Assembly: GCA_001563885.1 (NCBI GenBank)
Contig: LKMM01000129.1
Span: forward strand, 1 to 7,169
From: Natrialbaceae archaeon B1-Br10_E2g27
GTDB lineage: Archaea; Halobacteriota; Halobacteria; Halobacteriales; Natrialbaceae
Length of the DNA stretch: 7,169 bases
Direction of reading: 5' to 3'
This document shows positions 5,839 to 7,169 of the stretch, piece by piece; position 1 is the first letter of the stretch, and every line of letters starts with the position of its first letter. The translations under genes and the position numbers were made by a program. The notes below the pieces were generated by a model. The model had not been told where the DNA came from. It worked only from the letters and a program-made list of their open reading frames with translations, and did no database searches.

Positions 5839-7169
5839 ATGATGGGGGAGAATCCGATGGGGGAGCAACTCAATCTGGTAGTCGTTGGTGTGTCCGTGCC
5901 ACCGACGACGACGGAAATATTGGCTGACAACGAAATCGCCGTTCGAACGGTCGATTCCGACGAGACTGAGATACTGTCTGCAGACGACACCGACTGTGTG
6001 ATCATCGAGCCGACCGCGGTTGGGACACTGCCAGCGGAGTCCGAAACGGGATCCAAACCGGCGATCATCGCACTCGTTGACGACGAGTTACCGCCTCATA
6101 TCGACCAAACGGACGTCACGGAGTTCCTCCGGACTGCCGACCTTCAGGATCGGGGAGCGGTCGTCGAACGACGCGTTCGGACAGCAGTCGCTACAACGCG
6201 GCGGGAAGCCAACTCAGTCGAGACCGACCAACTGCGACGGGCGGTGGATGCGCTGACGGCCGTCCGGACGCTTACAACTGATCCCGACCAGGATGTCACC
6301 TCGAGACTCACTCACCTACTCGAAACCATAACCGACCGACTCGGATACCCGATCGGATACGTCGCGAGGATCGACGACGAGGCACAAACCATCGTCGCGG
6401 CAACCGGCGACAACGAACAGTTGAACCCAGGTTCAACGGTCCCGCTCGAGGACGCACCAAACGAGGGGTGGGCCGACGATCCGGCGTTCGAACGGTTCGG
6501 GTTCCGCTCGGTTCTTAGCGCCCCGATCGTCGTCAACGACGACATCTACGGAACGCTCTGTTTCGGTGACGAACGACCTCGAAAGCACCTTCCCGGAGCC
6601 GCCATGCAATCGACGGCTACTGCACTCGCCAGACGGATCGGCGACGAACTCGAGTGTGACCGATACGAGACAGGGCTCACCGATAGCGAAAAACGGCTCC
6701 AGAGTCTGTTTGATGAGGCACCGGATGCAATTCTCGTCCACGACGAGGACGGTTCTATCATCGACGCTAACAAGGCTGCAACGAATCATCTCGGGTACAG
6801 TCGTGCCGAGCTGACGTCGATGAACGTCTGGGACGTAGAGGTTGGCGTCGATCGAGAGACCCTCGAAGCGGCATGGGAGACGCTCGGTCCGGATGAGACA
6901 CTCACTGCCGAGGGGATCCATCAACACGCTGATGGCACGACCCATCCCACGGAGGTCTGGATCAACGACATCGAGGTCGACGGCCACCGACAGTTCATTG
7001 CAATGTCCAGAGATGTCTCCGACCGGGTCGAGTACGAACAGGAACTCGAGCGCCAGCGTGACAACTTAGAGATCCTCAATCAGGTCGTCCGTCACGATAT
7101 CCGCAACGACCTCCAGCTCGTCCAGGCCTACGCGGAGATGCTCACCGACCACGTCGATGCCGACGCAAG
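5839..7169 (+). CDS. Sensor histidine kinase, N-terminal part (receiver-like, GAF, PAS, HisKA)
   Basis: The open frame runs from the ATG at 5839 to the right edge (443 codons) with no stop, so this is a 3'-truncated gene. Residues 11-120 alternate strands and helices like a response-regulator receiver, but the aspartate after the third strand is missing (CVIIEP, E57 at that position) and the first-strand acidic pair is replaced by VVVGVSV. Residues of about 141-272 form a GAF-like sensor domain (LETITDRLGYPIGYVARI; APIVVNDDIYGTLCFGD). Residues 284-395 form a PAS domain (SLFDEAPDAILVHDEDGSII; ANKAATNHLGYSRAEL; SRDVSDRVEYEQ). A short coiled-coil linker leads to the H-box VVRHDIRNDLQLVQAYAEML with phosphoacceptor H419. 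No transmembrane segment is visible, so it is probably a soluble sensor. The ATP-binding domain should lie beyond the edge. ATGs at 5842 and 5857 are alternative starts. Its ligand and partner regulator are unknown. Confidence 0.9.
   Translation, partial: MMGENPMGEQLNLVVVGVSVPPTTTEILADNEIAVRTVDSDETEILSADDTDCVIIEPTAVGTLPAESETGSKPAIIALVDDELPPHIDQTDVTEFLRTADLQDRGAVVERRVRTAVATTRREANSVETDQLRRAVDALTAVRTLTTDPDQDVTSRLTHLLETITDRLGYPIGYVARIDDEAQTIVAATGDNEQLNPGSTVPLEDAPNEGWADDPAFERFGFRSVLSAPIVVNDDIYGTLCFGDERPRKHLPGAAMQSTATALARRIGDELECDRYETGLTDSEKRLQSLFDEAPDAILVHDEDGSIIDANKAATNHLGYSRAELTSMNVWDVEVGVDRETLEAAWETLGPDETLTAEGIHQHADGTTHPTEVWINDIEVDGHRQFIAMSRDVSDRVEYEQELERQRDNLEILNQVVRHDIRNDLQLVQAYAEMLTDHVDADA
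5841..5865 (+). repeat. In-frame tandem 10-mer at the kinase start
   Basis: GATGGGGGAG occurs at 5841-5850 and 5856-5865, 15 nt apart and in the same frame, so the protein begins M-MGE-NP-MGE. Each copy carries an ATG with the same downstream context. This makes the true start uncertain by up to six codons and looks like a small local duplication. Confidence 0.7.

Noticed and set aside
6433..6987. Minus-strand open frame of 184 codons opposite the kinase
   Set aside because: It sits inside the GAF and PAS coding region and has no motif; a codon-bias shadow.

Overview
The window looks like chromosomal DNA from a haloarchaeon (class Halobacteria). The reasons are high GC with strong third-position GC/CTC-GAG codon bias, very acidic proteins rich in Asp and Glu, mostly leaderless-looking starts with no Shine-Dalgarno motif, and proteins that read as haloarchaeal versions of their families (E. 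coli-type PurB, single-domain CinA-like protein, histidine kinase with an HDIRNDL-type H-box). Genus cannot be fixed from sequence alone.

Layout. 1-158 (-): 5' end of a phosphoribosylglycinamide formyltransferase gene (purN-like), running off the left edge. 159-336: divergent control region. 337-1731 (+): purB, adenylosuccinate lyase. 1841-2347 (+): GNAT acetyltransferase. 2469-3395 (+): acetamidase/formamidase family enzyme. 3464-4234 (+): DUF429 protein with a predicted RNase H-like fold. 4292-4948 (+): HAD-superfamily hydrolase. 4940-5731 (-): CinA/MoaB-like molybdopterin-binding-fold protein, whose 3' end overlaps the HAD gene tail-to-tail by 9 nt. 5732-5838: second divergent control region, holding a perfect 8-bp-arm palindrome. 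5839-7169 (+): N-terminal 443 residues of a sensor histidine kinase (receiver-like, GAF, PAS, start of the HisKA domain), running off the right edge. No stretch over 300 bases lacks a gene. I saw no tRNA, rRNA, CRISPR, insertion sequence or phage gene.

How the genes fit together. purN and purB are both de novo purine biosynthesis genes sharing one promoter region, so they are the only clear functional pair. The four co-directional genes from GNAT to HAD have 57-121 bp gaps and no shared pathway that I can see. They look like separately transcribed housekeeping or accessory genes rather than one operon. The CinA-like gene and the kinase are divergent and share a 107-bp region with a candidate operator.

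No obviously new multi-gene system is visible. The best leads are the palindrome on the kinase promoter and its matching octamer upstream of the GNAT gene, the kinase's degenerate receiver-like N-terminus, and the uncharacterised DUF429 nuclease-fold protein.
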